DNA of 64,000 nt from Candidatus Levyibacteriota bacterium (lineage in GTDB: Bacteria > Patescibacteria > Microgenomatia > Levybacterales > UBA12049): contig DAHWUP010000003.1 of NCBI GenBank assembly GCA_027334565.1, forward strand, positions 37,794-101,793, written 5' to 3'. Shown in pieces: positions 19,801 to 27,408 of this stretch. The notes below the pieces were generated by a model. It was not told the DNA's origin and did no database searches. It saw nothing but the letters and a program-made list of their open reading frames with translations. A program made the position numbers and the translations under genes. Position 1 is the stretch's first letter, and each line of letters starts with the position of its first letter.

Positions 19801-20044
19801 TGCCTGCTTCTTTATCGTGTCTTGTTCGTCTTGAAATATAGATCTCGGCTCCGATTATAGGTTTAATCCCCTCTTCTTTACAGGCTTTGTAGAATTGAAT
19901 GGTGCCGTACATGTTACCGTGATCCGTAAGGGCAATAGCACTCATGTTAAGTTCCTTGGCACGTCTTACGATATCCCGTATCTTTGACAAGCCGTCTAAG
20001 AGAGAAAATTCGCTATGGTTATGTAAATGTATGAAGTCTGCCAT
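16829..20044 (-). CDS. dnaE: DNA polymerase III alpha subunit with intact PHP domain
   Basis: The replicative polymerase, 1071 residues. The N-terminal PHP domain keeps the expected metal ligands: H8, H10, D17, H42, E67, H88, C138 and the DNH triplet at SNDNHY, so an active PHP proofreading exonuclease is likely. The palm carries PDIDLDF with two catalytic aspartates, followed by the fingers, a helix-hairpin-helix region and a C-terminal OB-fold (VVVGGIIETIRRI). It starts 1 bp after the GGDEF gene and precedes the atp promoter. No dnaQ-type exonuclease is encoded in the window. Confidence 0.97.
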   Translation of the reverse strand: MADFIHLHNHSEFSLLDGLSKIRDIVRRAKELNMSAIALTDHGNMYGTIQFYKACKEEGIKPIIGAEIYISRRTRHDKEAGIDSDSNHLVLLAKDDQGYRNLMKIISIAGLEGYYYKPRTDMQLLREYGKGLVCLSACVNGFVAEPLLKNQYETAEKRAKELNEIFGQGNFYLELQKHLNIPEQESLNQKTLELSRKLGIPVVASNDNHYVRKEDAEAQEALLCIQTQTTLDTKDRKLSMIGSPDFYIKSAEEMTGLFIQNPEAIDNTVKIANMCNVEITLGKWIMPDYEVPGGISPSEYIQLKVHEGLEKRYKTITSEIKERADYELSIILKKGYETYILIVSDFVNWAKSQGITVGPGRGSNAGSIVSYALNISDVDPLYFKLPFERFLNPMRPSPPDIDLDFADDRRDEVIEYVTRKYGDDKVAQIITFGTMEARGSVRDIGRVLGFPYAIPDRISKMIPPGWQGHAMTIDKALEQSPELKIAYTTEEDTRRILDLARKVEGVARHASVHAAGVVIADKDLTEYTPLQRETNGDKVITQYDMYSIGEDGVGLLKIDFLGLRNLTIIQEALKFIEENQDKEVDFSKISFENDKTYKLLASGETTGIFQLESAGMRRYIKELKPTSIFDLQAMVALYRPGPMANIPEFIRRKHNPKLIKYPDPRLKEVLSQSYGIITFQDDLLLTALNVAGYSWLEADKLRKAVGKKIPAEMKKEHDHFVQGCVTNGMKKDKAESLWILFEPFAGYGFGKAHAACYATIAFRTAYLKANYPVEFMTALLTAESRGTTGPVKNEKISQAVAECKRLNVPVLPPDVNKSGNEFTIEDQLKIRFGLSAIKNVGDAAVNNILEQRKSGQFKNFEDFCARINLSVINKKTVESLIKSGAMDNFGNRAKLLMEYPDIVDNTNKKRKQNSLGQTSLFTDDEDPVNSTAHDVEDFREEEKLAFEKEYLGFYLTAHPQLDNLIKLKTLITHELEVLEEEENLTQVVVGGIIETIRRIFTKKTGSEMAFITIANERGIHLECVVFPKIFDQFKHLLTKETVVLISGKIDSKNDKPVIITDRIQAIDHSPS

Positions 20045-20045
20045 A

Positions 20046-20885
20046 TTAAGAAACGATCACCGTCTGATTTCTTCCGTTTTTTTTCGCTTGATATAAACCG
20101 TCATCAACTTTATCAAAAAAATAGCCGAGGGGATTGTTGGTTTGATTTGATGTATGTTGATATCCGTCTGGATAAATTTCCATACCGGGTTGAAAAATAC
20201 CGCCTCCGATGCTTACTGTTAATGAAAGATTAACCGGTTTTCCTTCGTGAATAACAGTATAAGGGGTTTCGTAAATGTTCATTCTTATTCTTTCCGCTAT
20301 TTTTTTTAGATCTTCCGCTTCGGATACACCGGAGACAGCGATGACAAATTCTTCGCCCCCATAGCGGAATATTTTATCCGTTTCTTGCGAATCTCTGGTT
20401 TCGCGTAATGCCGAAGTTAAGTTTAAAGCTGTTGTATATAGAACCATATCTCCCGCCGGATGGCCGTATCCATCGTTTACGTTTTTGAAGTGATCCAAAT
20501 CTACTATCAGCAGGCCGAACGGTTCGTTGCCTTTTGCCATCTCAAGGCAATCCTCATTAAAAGCGCCGCGGTTAAGTAGTCTGGTTAACGGATCTTCTCG
20601 TTTGCTTTGGTTTGCCAGGCGAGCGTTTTCATTTGCCTCATTGGCCTTCTTATTCGACTGTTCGGTTCTTTTGTCCGCTCTTGTCCTTAAAAGGTCGCGT
20701 GCAACCATGGATCTTGCTACAATCCGTAAAAATTCTTCATCGGTTCTTCCTGGCTTATCTCTTTGTGACGCAAGCCAAAATTTGGTAGCTTCAATCTGTT
20801 GTTCGGTGGTCAACGAACGTCTGTCAACACTCCTTCTTTCGGTGATTCGACCGGAGTCGGATAAGTTTTCATTAAATTCGCTCAT
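20046..20885 (-). CDS. Soluble GGDEF diguanylate cyclase
   Basis: A 279-residue protein without membrane segments. Residues 1-95 are charged and helical, probably a short coiled coil. Residues 98-279 form a GGDEF domain with start DPLTRLLNRGAF, metal-binding D129 and D131 (IVDLDHFK) and the active loop RYGGEEF (GGEEF at 176-180), so c-di-GMP synthesis is expected. The product-inhibition site RxxD is QETD (167-170), lacking the arginine. There is no sensor domain. It overlaps gatB by 4 bp and lies 1 bp before dnaE, a housekeeping context. Confidence 0.93.
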   Translation of the reverse strand: MSEFNENLSDSGRITERRSVDRRSLTTEQQIEATKFWLASQRDKPGRTDEEFLRIVARSMVARDLLRTRADKRTEQSNKKANEANENARLANQSKREDPLTRLLNRGAFNEDCLEMAKGNEPFGLLIVDLDHFKNVNDGYGHPAGDMVLYTTALNLTSALRETRDSQETDKIFRYGGEEFVIAVSGVSEAEDLKKIAERIRMNIYETPYTVIHEGKPVNLSLTVSIGGGIFQPGMEIYPDGYQHTSNQTNNPLGYFFDKVDDGLYQAKKNGRNQTVIVS

Positions 20886-22198
20886 GTTAATTCCTCCATG
20901 ATTAATTCCCTAACCTTTTCAACATCAATTTTTCTTTTTACTTTATACATCACTTGGCCGATAGCGAACTGAATGACATTTTGTTTGCCTTTAGTAAAAT
21001 CAATCTTAATGTTAGGATTTGCTTTTATAACTGCTTTTACGATCGTTTTAAGTTCTTCCGTGTCGATAACGTTCGTTTTGTTCGTATCTAAAATTTTCGC
21101 GATCAGTTTGGCCGGTTGAAGGTCATCAATATTAACTTTCCTGTTAATAATAAAGTTAGCTATTTGCTTAGGTGTTAATTTGTCTTTGGCATTTCGTACA
21201 GCCTCTTCGAAATAGTCGGCGTAATTTTTTGTTTCGGTCAAAATTGTAGAATCGTTATAAAGAAGCCGATATTGTTGCTGAAATCTTTTGGCTTTGGCAT
21301 CCGGAAGCTCAGGCATCAGCGACTTAAGTTTACCGATTTGAAGCTTGGTCCAACGGATGGGAGGAATATCAGGTTCGGGAAAGTATCGATAATCGGACGC
21401 TTCCTCCTTCGTTCTTTGAGAAACTGTCGATGAGTTTTTTTCGACAAATCCTCTGGTTTCCTGTAGTGGAATCTTACCGGTATCTAAGATTTCAGATTGT
21501 CTTTTGATTTCGAAATTTATCGCTTTTTCCACAAAAGCAAAGGAATTGATGTTTTTAACCTCAACTTTATAAACCGGTAATTTATTGCTATTGGGTTTTT
21601 GTAACGATATATTCGGTTCCAGTCTCATGTTGCCCCGTTCCATGTCGGCGTTTGATACGTTAAGATACCTGACGAGTTGTTGAAGTTTCTGAAGGTACTC
21701 CTTAACCTCCGTACCTGTTTCGAAATCGGGTTCTGTTACTATTTCAACCAACGGTACGCCCGAACGGTTGAAATCTATTAGGCTTACTTTTTCTCCTTCT
21801 AGGGTAGAGTGGATCAATTTTCCGGTATCTTCCTCCATGTGTACACGCCTAATTCTTATCTTTTTTCCGTTCGAAAGAGTAAGAAAACCGTTTATGCAAA
21901 ATGGTTTATCGTATTGGGATATCTGGTAACCTTTGACAAGATCGGGATAAAAATAATTTTTCCGGTCAAATTTACTGAACAAAGGTATTTCACAATTTAA
22001 CGCTAAACCAATCAATACACACCAGTCGATCGCTCTTTTATTTGGGTAGGGTAGTGCTCCGGGAAGTCCTAGGCATACAGGGCAGGTATGTGTATTGGGT
22101 TCTTGACCGAAATAATCCGCCGAGCAGGCGCAAAACATTTTGCTGTTTGTCTTAAGCTCCACATGAACCTCAAGCCCGATTACCGGTTTATATTTCAT
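20882..22198 (-). CDS. gatB: Asp/Glu-tRNA amidotransferase subunit B
   Basis: A 438-residue subunit that binds the mischarged tRNA and activates its carboxylate for amidation. The start YKPVIGLEVHVELKTNSKMFC, the CPVCLGLPGALP zinc-cluster segment and DFNRSGVPLVEIVTEPD are family signatures. The C-terminal YqeY-like tail is present but ends early (usual length about 475). With gatC and gatA upstream it makes the full GatCAB enzyme for Gln-tRNA and/or Asn-tRNA synthesis. Confidence 0.97.
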   Translation of the reverse strand: MKYKPVIGLEVHVELKTNSKMFCACSADYFGQEPNTHTCPVCLGLPGALPYPNKRAIDWCVLIGLALNCEIPLFSKFDRKNYFYPDLVKGYQISQYDKPFCINGFLTLSNGKKIRIRRVHMEEDTGKLIHSTLEGEKVSLIDFNRSGVPLVEIVTEPDFETGTEVKEYLQKLQQLVRYLNVSNADMERGNMRLEPNISLQKPNSNKLPVYKVEVKNINSFAFVEKAINFEIKRQSEILDTGKIPLQETRGFVEKNSSTVSQRTKEEASDYRYFPEPDIPPIRWTKLQIGKLKSLMPELPDAKAKRFQQQYRLLYNDSTILTETKNYADYFEEAVRNAKDKLTPKQIANFIINRKVNIDDLQPAKLIAKILDTNKTNVIDTEELKTIVKAVIKANPNIKIDFTKGKQNVIQFAIGQVMYKVKRKIDVEKVRELIMEELT

Positions 22199-23610
22199 AT
22201 TTCTGGTTTATTTTTTCTCCAATCTTCATTTTGGGTCAATTTTTCATACTGGTTGGCAACAGATAGGACCAGGCTTTCGCTAAATTGAGGACCGATAAGC
22301 TGCATTCCGATCGGAAGACCGGACTTGGAAAATCCTACGGGGATGTTGATTCCACATAATCCCGCAATTGAAGAAGGTTCGACCAAAACGTCTGCCATTT
22401 CTCCGAACATCGACGCGCCTTCGGTCGCTCCTAAAGGCAAAGCCAAAGTCGGACTGGTCGGGGCAATGATAATGTCGACCTTATTAAAAGCCTTATTAAA
22501 GTCATCTATGATTAAGGTTCTTACTTGTTGCGCTTTATTATAATACTGATCATAATAACCTGAAGATAAAGCGTAAGTGCCGAACATGATTCTTCGCTTT
22601 GCCTCATCGGCGAAAAAGCCTCTTCCTTTTCCAAACCGGATTCCGTCGTACCGGGCAAGGTTAGAGGATACTTCGCAGCGTTGGATAATTGTATAAACAT
22701 CAATAGCATATTTGGGATCGAATAACTTAATAGTTTCGACTTTAGCTCCTTCCGTTTCCAGTTTTTTTATGGCATTCTTAATTTTGGCTTCAACTTCCGG
22801 GTCAATACCGTCGATAAAATAATCCTCGGAAATTCCAATCCGCAAGGTTTTTAGGTTCTTTTTAGAAAGTTTCGAGAATTTCTCTATCGGAAGCTGGGAA
22901 GTGGTGGCATCAAGCTCGTCTACACCGGCTAATACCTCTAGAAGAATCGCTGCGTCTTCCACGGTTTTGGTGATCGGTCCCGGAGAATCCAGGGAGGAGC
23001 CCATGGCTATCACACCATAGCGGCTGACCCTCCCGTATGTTGGCTTTAACCCGACTACTCCGCACCAGGACGCGGGTTGTCTGATCGAGCCGGCGGTTTC
23101 GGATCCGATGGAAGCAATACAAAAATTAGCCGCTGTTGCAGCAGCCGAACCTCCCGAGGAGCCTCCCGGTAGGCGTTTAAGGTCCCAGGGGTTTTTGGTC
23201 GGACCGTAATCGGATGTTTCGGTTGATGATCCATGCGCCCATGCGTCCATGTTGGTTTTTCCCAAAAGTACAGCGCCAGCATCTTTAAGTTTTTTGACTA
23301 CTGTTGCATCAAACGGAGGAATATAGTCGTCTAATACTTTACTTGAAGCTGTAGTTCTAATACCCAAAGTTGAAAAGTTGTCTTTAATTGCAATTGGTAT
23401 TCCGAGTAAAGGCATGTCGATACCCTCATCCAGAGCCTTGTCTGCTGCTTCTGCCTGTCTTAAGGCTGTTTCTTTGGTTACGGTTACAAATGAGTTTAAT
23501 TTACTGTCCGATCTTTCGATTTGGCTAAGACAGGCTTTTGTAAGTTCGACCGAACTAAAGCTTTTTTTCTTCAATCCCTCTTTTGCTTGTTTTAGGTTTA
23601 ATCTATTCAT
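22195..23610 (-). CDS. gatA: Asp/Glu-tRNA amidotransferase subunit A (amidase)
   Basis: The glutaminase subunit of GatCAB, 471 residues from the ATG at 23610 (MNRLNLKQAKEGL). A frame extension to 23625 lies within gatC and is not needed. The amidase Ser-cis-Ser-Lys triad is visible: the Lys in PIAIKDNFS, the GGSSGGSAAA loop and the nucleophile region GSETAGSIRQPASWCGVVG. It overlaps the gatC stop by 8 bp and gatB by 4 bp, so the three subunits are made together. Confidence 0.97.
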   Translation of the reverse strand: MNRLNLKQAKEGLKKKSFSSVELTKACLSQIERSDSKLNSFVTVTKETALRQAEAADKALDEGIDMPLLGIPIAIKDNFSTLGIRTTASSKVLDDYIPPFDATVVKKLKDAGAVLLGKTNMDAWAHGSSTETSDYGPTKNPWDLKRLPGGSSGGSAAATAANFCIASIGSETAGSIRQPASWCGVVGLKPTYGRVSRYGVIAMGSSLDSPGPITKTVEDAAILLEVLAGVDELDATTSQLPIEKFSKLSKKNLKTLRIGISEDYFIDGIDPEVEAKIKNAIKKLETEGAKVETIKLFDPKYAIDVYTIIQRCEVSSNLARYDGIRFGKGRGFFADEAKRRIMFGTYALSSGYYDQYYNKAQQVRTLIIDDFNKAFNKVDIIIAPTSPTLALPLGATEGASMFGEMADVLVEPSSIAGLCGINIPVGFSKSGLPIGMQLIGPQFSESLVLSVANQYEKLTQNEDWRKNKPEI

Positions 23611-23887
23611 TTTCCAATATCGCATTTACCTTGAAGAAGCCGTTGTGGGTAGAATACGAATTCGATAAAGCCTGTTTTTGGTTTAGTGATGGTTTCGTAA
23701 CGTCATCCCTGACGATGTTTTCCAGTCCCGTAACTTGACTGGTCGGTTCGACGTTCTTGGTGTTAACCCGATTTAATTCCTCTACGTAATCGACCGTTTC
23801 CTGGAGCTGTTTTTGAAAAGTAATTCTTTCTTTGTCGGATATAGGTAAGTTGGCCAATTTCGCCACATGCGGAACGTTAATTTTCAT
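23603..23887 (-). CDS. gatC: Asp/Glu-tRNA amidotransferase subunit C
   Basis: A 94-residue helper that wraps around GatA and GatB. The start VPHVAKLANLPISDKERITFQKQL and the central VEELNRVNTKNVEPTSQV are characteristic, followed by an extended C-terminal tail with the DDV segment. It precedes gatA and gatB and follows gatD by 8 bp. Length is normal. Confidence 0.95.
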   Translation of the reverse strand: MKINVPHVAKLANLPISDKERITFQKQLQETVDYVEELNRVNTKNVEPTSQVTGLENIVRDDVTKPSLNQKQALSNSYSTHNGFFKVNAILENE

Positions 23888-23895
23888 CGAAGTTA

Positions 23896-24648
23896 TTATA
23901 TGGCAATAGAAAGCCTTTTGGCAACCTGCAGTCTGGCTTTTTGCTCGAGATAGTCGTCCAATTTGGGAAGTTTTATGAAGGTACGGTATTTTTTGTCCAA
24001 GGCTTTTTTTAATAAAGCGTCGGCCAGTAAAGGATTTTTAGGTAAAATCGGTCCGTGGGAGTAGGTTCCGATACTGTTTTTGAAAACGGCTCCTTCGGTA
24101 CCGTCTTTGCCGTTGTTTCCAAAACCTTTCATGACAAATCCAAGCGGTTTTAAATTCTTACCAAGATATGTTCTGCCTCCGTGGTTTTCGAAACCTACTA
24201 TCGTACCAAAATCTTTAGTTCTAAACGCCAAGTTGCCGATTAATCTTCTAGCATTTACTTGAGTATTTTCGGTGTAGAGGTCGAAGATTTTTAGCCCTTC
24301 GATTAAATTTCCGTCGGCTTCTTTGTAATAATTTCCCAGAAATTGGTATGCACCGCAGATATAGATTCCAGGAATTCCGTTTAAAATCATTTCGTTGAGG
24401 ATAGAGCTTTTACCGTTTAAATCTTTTGATACAGCCTCTTGTTGTGTATCCTGTGCGCCACCCATCATAAGTAGATCGCATTTCTTTAAATCCCTTACGG
24501 AAAAATTTGTATTTAATTCGATGACTTTGGCTTTAATATTTCTCCATTCACATCTTTTCTGCAAGGTAATAACATTACCATGGTCCCCGTAGGTACTCAT
24601 AAGTTCCGGGTAAAGCCATCCGATTGTCAAGGCAAGGGTATAGTTCAT
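23896..24648 (-). CDS. gatD: Lipid II isoglutaminyl synthase, glutaminase subunit GatD
   Basis: A 250-residue class I glutamine amidotransferase of the CobB/CobQ type. The catalytic Cys is C98 in GIYICGAYQFLG and the His is H198 in GTYSHGPILPKNP, matching the spacing known for Staphylococcus GatD. The N-terminus (GWLYPELMSTYGDHGNVITL) is a family hallmark. It supplies ammonia to MurT for amidation of D-Glu in lipid II. It overlaps murT by 4 bp. Confidence 0.95.
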   Translation of the reverse strand: MNYTLALTIGWLYPELMSTYGDHGNVITLQKRCEWRNIKAKVIELNTNFSVRDLKKCDLLMMGGAQDTQQEAVSKDLNGKSSILNEMILNGIPGIYICGAYQFLGNYYKEADGNLIEGLKIFDLYTENTQVNARRLIGNLAFRTKDFGTIVGFENHGGRTYLGKNLKPLGFVMKGFGNNGKDGTEGAVFKNSIGTYSHGPILPKNPLLADALLKKALDKKYRTFIKLPKLDDYLEQKARLQVAKRLSIAI

Positions 24649-25937
24649 GAAATCTTTTTTCCGGTTAAAATCCCACGCACTTCAAGCATAGCCGAATAGG
24701 TCGGTAATATATACAGCTTATGGTTGGGCGCGGTTTGTGAGACAGCAATCTTTACAGCCTCGTTTAGATTTTCAAAAACGCTGTAAGCCTTACCGTTTCG
24801 TTTCAAGGAATATTTTAATCTTAAAGCTAAATCGTAGACGCGGTCTCCGGCCAGAAACAACTTTATATGTTTGTTTGTTAACATTTCAAATTCGACATCC
24901 CAGATCCATGATATGTCTGTACCGTCGGGAATCCTGTCATTTAACACAATTAACAGATTTTTCGGATTTTGTTCACTAATTGTTTTTAAAGATTCGTTGA
25001 AACTGGTCGGGTTTTTGGAAAGAAATAACTGAATTTTTTTCCCGTCAAGCGTTACTTCCTCCTGTCTTCCGAAAGCAGGTTTAAAATCAGTTAAAGCATG
25101 TTCAATCACATTTTCGTTAATACCGATTATTTTTGCTGTTAAAACCGCTGCCAAAGTATCATAAACAGCATAGGTCCCTTTTAGCGGATAAAATTTCGTT
25201 TTTTCAATGTCCAAGGGCGGCCTGGATAAACCACACTTTGGGCATTTCCATATTCCTAGGTGAGAAAAATAGACACGTTTAAAATCAAGTCTTTGGCCGC
25301 AGCTTGGGCAAAGAACCGAATCTGCAGCATGTTGCACTTGGTGTGTTTGGTATTTTTGATCATTCAAACCGAAATAGTAGACTTTTGATAAAATTCCCGA
25401 GCCCAGGTAGGCGATTTGAGGATCGTCGGCGTTTAAAATATACTTTGTTTTATATAATTTATTATAATTTGATTTCCACATTTTGGCGATGGAATTGACT
25501 TCTCCGTATCTGTCCAGCTGGTCACGGAAAAGGTTGAGCGCAATAAGATAGTCCGGCTTTAACTGTTTGATGACCAGAGGTAAGGTGTTTTCATCGATTT
25601 CAAAGATTGCATACTCATAATTTAATTTACCTTTCAAATCACTTTTTTGAATAATTGATGATGCTACTCCGTTTGTCAAGTTAGCACCCGAAAAGTTTAC
25701 GAATATTTTTTTTCCAGCTTTCTCGAGAATGGATTGCAATAATTTTACCGTTGTCGTTTTACCGTTGGTACCCGTTACCAAGATTATTTTTAACCTTGAT
25801 TTATTTAGAGTGTGTTCGATAAAGTCTGCGTCCAGTTTTAATGCAACATGTCCGGGCCAGGTCGAACCGCTTCCTAAATTTAAGATGCGGCTAAATAATA
25901 AGATCGTTTTCCCTATCAGGACTATCAAGGAATTCAT
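24645..25937 (-). CDS. murT: Lipid II isoglutaminyl synthase, Mur-ligase subunit MurT
   Basis: A 430-residue Mur-ligase-like ATPase. The P-loop is VTGTNGKTTT at about residues 55-64. A Cys4 zinc ribbon (CPSCG ... CPKCG, about residues 206-230) is inserted in the central domain, as in known MurT proteins, and the C-terminal DUF1727 region is present. With GatD it amidates the second stem-peptide residue of peptidoglycan precursors. The N-terminal helix (LIVLIGKTILLFSRIL) may touch the membrane. It follows htpX by 3 bp. Confidence 0.95.
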   Translation of the reverse strand: MNSLIVLIGKTILLFSRILNLGSGSTWPGHVALKLDADFIEHTLNKSRLKIILVTGTNGKTTTVKLLQSILEKAGKKIFVNFSGANLTNGVASSIIQKSDLKGKLNYEYAIFEIDENTLPLVIKQLKPDYLIALNLFRDQLDRYGEVNSIAKMWKSNYNKLYKTKYILNADDPQIAYLGSGILSKVYYFGLNDQKYQTHQVQHAADSVLCPSCGQRLDFKRVYFSHLGIWKCPKCGLSRPPLDIEKTKFYPLKGTYAVYDTLAAVLTAKIIGINENVIEHALTDFKPAFGRQEEVTLDGKKIQLFLSKNPTSFNESLKTISEQNPKNLLIVLNDRIPDGTDISWIWDVEFEMLTNKHIKLFLAGDRVYDLALRLKYSLKRNGKAYSVFENLNEAVKIAVSQTAPNHKLYILPTYSAMLEVRGILTGKKIS

Positions 25938-25940
25938 AAA

Positions 25941-26840
25941 TTACATCGAACGTAAGATTTTAATCCGTTCTTCGATCGGGGGATGGGTATCGAAAAGCGA
26001 AGCGAACAATTGTTTTGTATTTTTTCCTTTGAAGGGATTGACGATAAAAAGGTGCGCTGTTGCGTTAGTAGCAGTTCTGACCGAATATGGATTTTTGGAA
26101 AGTTTCTCAAGGGCACTTGCTAAACCTTCGGGATAACGGGTTAAAAGTGCACCTGAAGCGTCGGCCAAGAATTCTCGTTTTCGGGATACGGCGAGTTGAA
26201 TCAGAGTAGCAGCAATCGGGGATAGTATTGCCAGTATAATGCCGATTAAAAGAAACACTACCTGAATGTTTCCTCTGTCTTCTCTTTCGTTTCGAAATCC
26301 GCCGAACCAAAGTTGATTGGTGAACAGGTTTGAGATGATGACGATAAATCCTACCAAAATTGCTACGATTCCCATTAATCTTATGTCATAATTTTTAACA
26401 TGGGACAGCTCATGAGCGATCACCCCTTCCAACTCGGTTTTGTTTAAAACTTGTAGAATACCGCTAGTAACACATACAACAGCATGATTCGGATCTCGTC
26501 CGGTTGCGAAAGCATTAGGTGAAGGATCGTTGATAATGTATATTTTCGGTGTTGGTAGTCCGTCACCTATACACAAATTTTCAACAATTCTGTAGAGTTC
26601 GGGATTATCTTTTTTTTCAATCGGCACTGCATGACTGGTAGCCAATACCAGTTTGTCAGAATAATAATAACTCCCAATGCTAGTGATCCCCGCAAGGATT
26701 AAAGCGATACCGGCAAATCCCCACCCGTATCCCAAGGCTCTGCTGAAGACAAAAACAATAGTAGTAATCACTAATACAAATAAAAGCATGATTGCCCATG
26801 TTTTATTTTTATTACCCGATATTGCCGAATATATATTCAT
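25941..26840 (-). CDS. htpX: HtpX-like membrane metalloprotease (M48)
   Basis: A 299-residue zinc protease for membrane protein quality control. Two N-terminal membrane helices (about residues 14-33 and 40-60) are followed by the M48 domain with HELSH at 143-147, the third ligand in the REFLADASG motif and two further helices between them. It is preceded by lemA with a 5-bp gap, a common bacterial pairing. Length and motifs are complete. Confidence 0.95.
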   Translation of the reverse strand: MNIYSAISGNKNKTWAIMLLFVLVITTIVFVFSRALGYGWGFAGIALILAGITSIGSYYYSDKLVLATSHAVPIEKKDNPELYRIVENLCIGDGLPTPKIYIINDPSPNAFATGRDPNHAVVCVTSGILQVLNKTELEGVIAHELSHVKNYDIRLMGIVAILVGFIVIISNLFTNQLWFGGFRNEREDRGNIQVVFLLIGIILAILSPIAATLIQLAVSRKREFLADASGALLTRYPEGLASALEKLSKNPYSVRTATNATAHLFIVNPFKGKNTKQLFASLFDTHPPIEERIKILRSM

Positions 26841-26845
26841 GGTAA

Positions 26846-27388
26846 TTAGAACTGGACTTTAACTGCCTGTTTTTCTTCCTCCGTTGCTGCGAAAAATTCC
26901 GCACTATTGAAATTAAACAGCTTGGCAAAAATAACGTTGGGGAAAATTTTCAGTTTGGTGTTATAGTCCATCACCGTACTGTTATAAAATTGCCTTGCGT
27001 ATGCAATTTTATTTTCCGTATCTGAGATTTCTTCTTGGAGTTCCATGAAGTTTTGACTGGCTTTAAGATCAGGATAATTTTCCGCTATCGCAAAGATGGA
27101 TTTAAGGGTATCGCTTAGTTGGTTATTGGCTTTAGCCTTTTCTTCGACTCCTTTGGCCGAAACCAGATTTTGCCTTGCTTCAGAAACTTTCTCGAAAACC
27201 TCTTTTTCGTGCTTTTCGTATCCCTTAACGGTTTCAACCAGATTGGGAATCAAATCGGTTCGTCTTTTCAGCTGTACGTCAATTTGTGAAAAAGCCTCGG
27301 ATACATGCATTTTTGCCACTACGATGCTGTTATAAAAAAACCAGACGACGACCAGTAAAATTACTGCAACGATAATTAAAATAATCAA
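26846..27388 (-). CDS. lemA: LemA family protein
   Basis: A 180-residue protein with one N-terminal membrane helix (about residues 1-18) and a helical domain with LKRRTDLIPNLVETVKGYEKHE and the AYARQFYNSTVMDYN ending typical of LemA. The start is TTG at 27388, chosen because a strong Shine-Dalgarno (GGAGG in GAGAGGAGGTG) lies 11 bp upstream. Its biochemical role is unsettled; pairing with htpX suggests a membrane-quality function. Confidence 0.93.
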   Translation of the reverse strand: MIILIIVAVILLVVVWFFYNSIVVAKMHVSEAFSQIDVQLKRRTDLIPNLVETVKGYEKHEKEVFEKVSEARQNLVSAKGVEEKAKANNQLSDTLKSIFAIAENYPDLKASQNFMELQEEISDTENKIAYARQFYNSTVMDYNTKLKIFPNVIFAKLFNFNSAEFFAATEEEKQAVKVQF

Positions 27389-27408
27389 GTTACTCTACAC
27401 CTCCTCTC

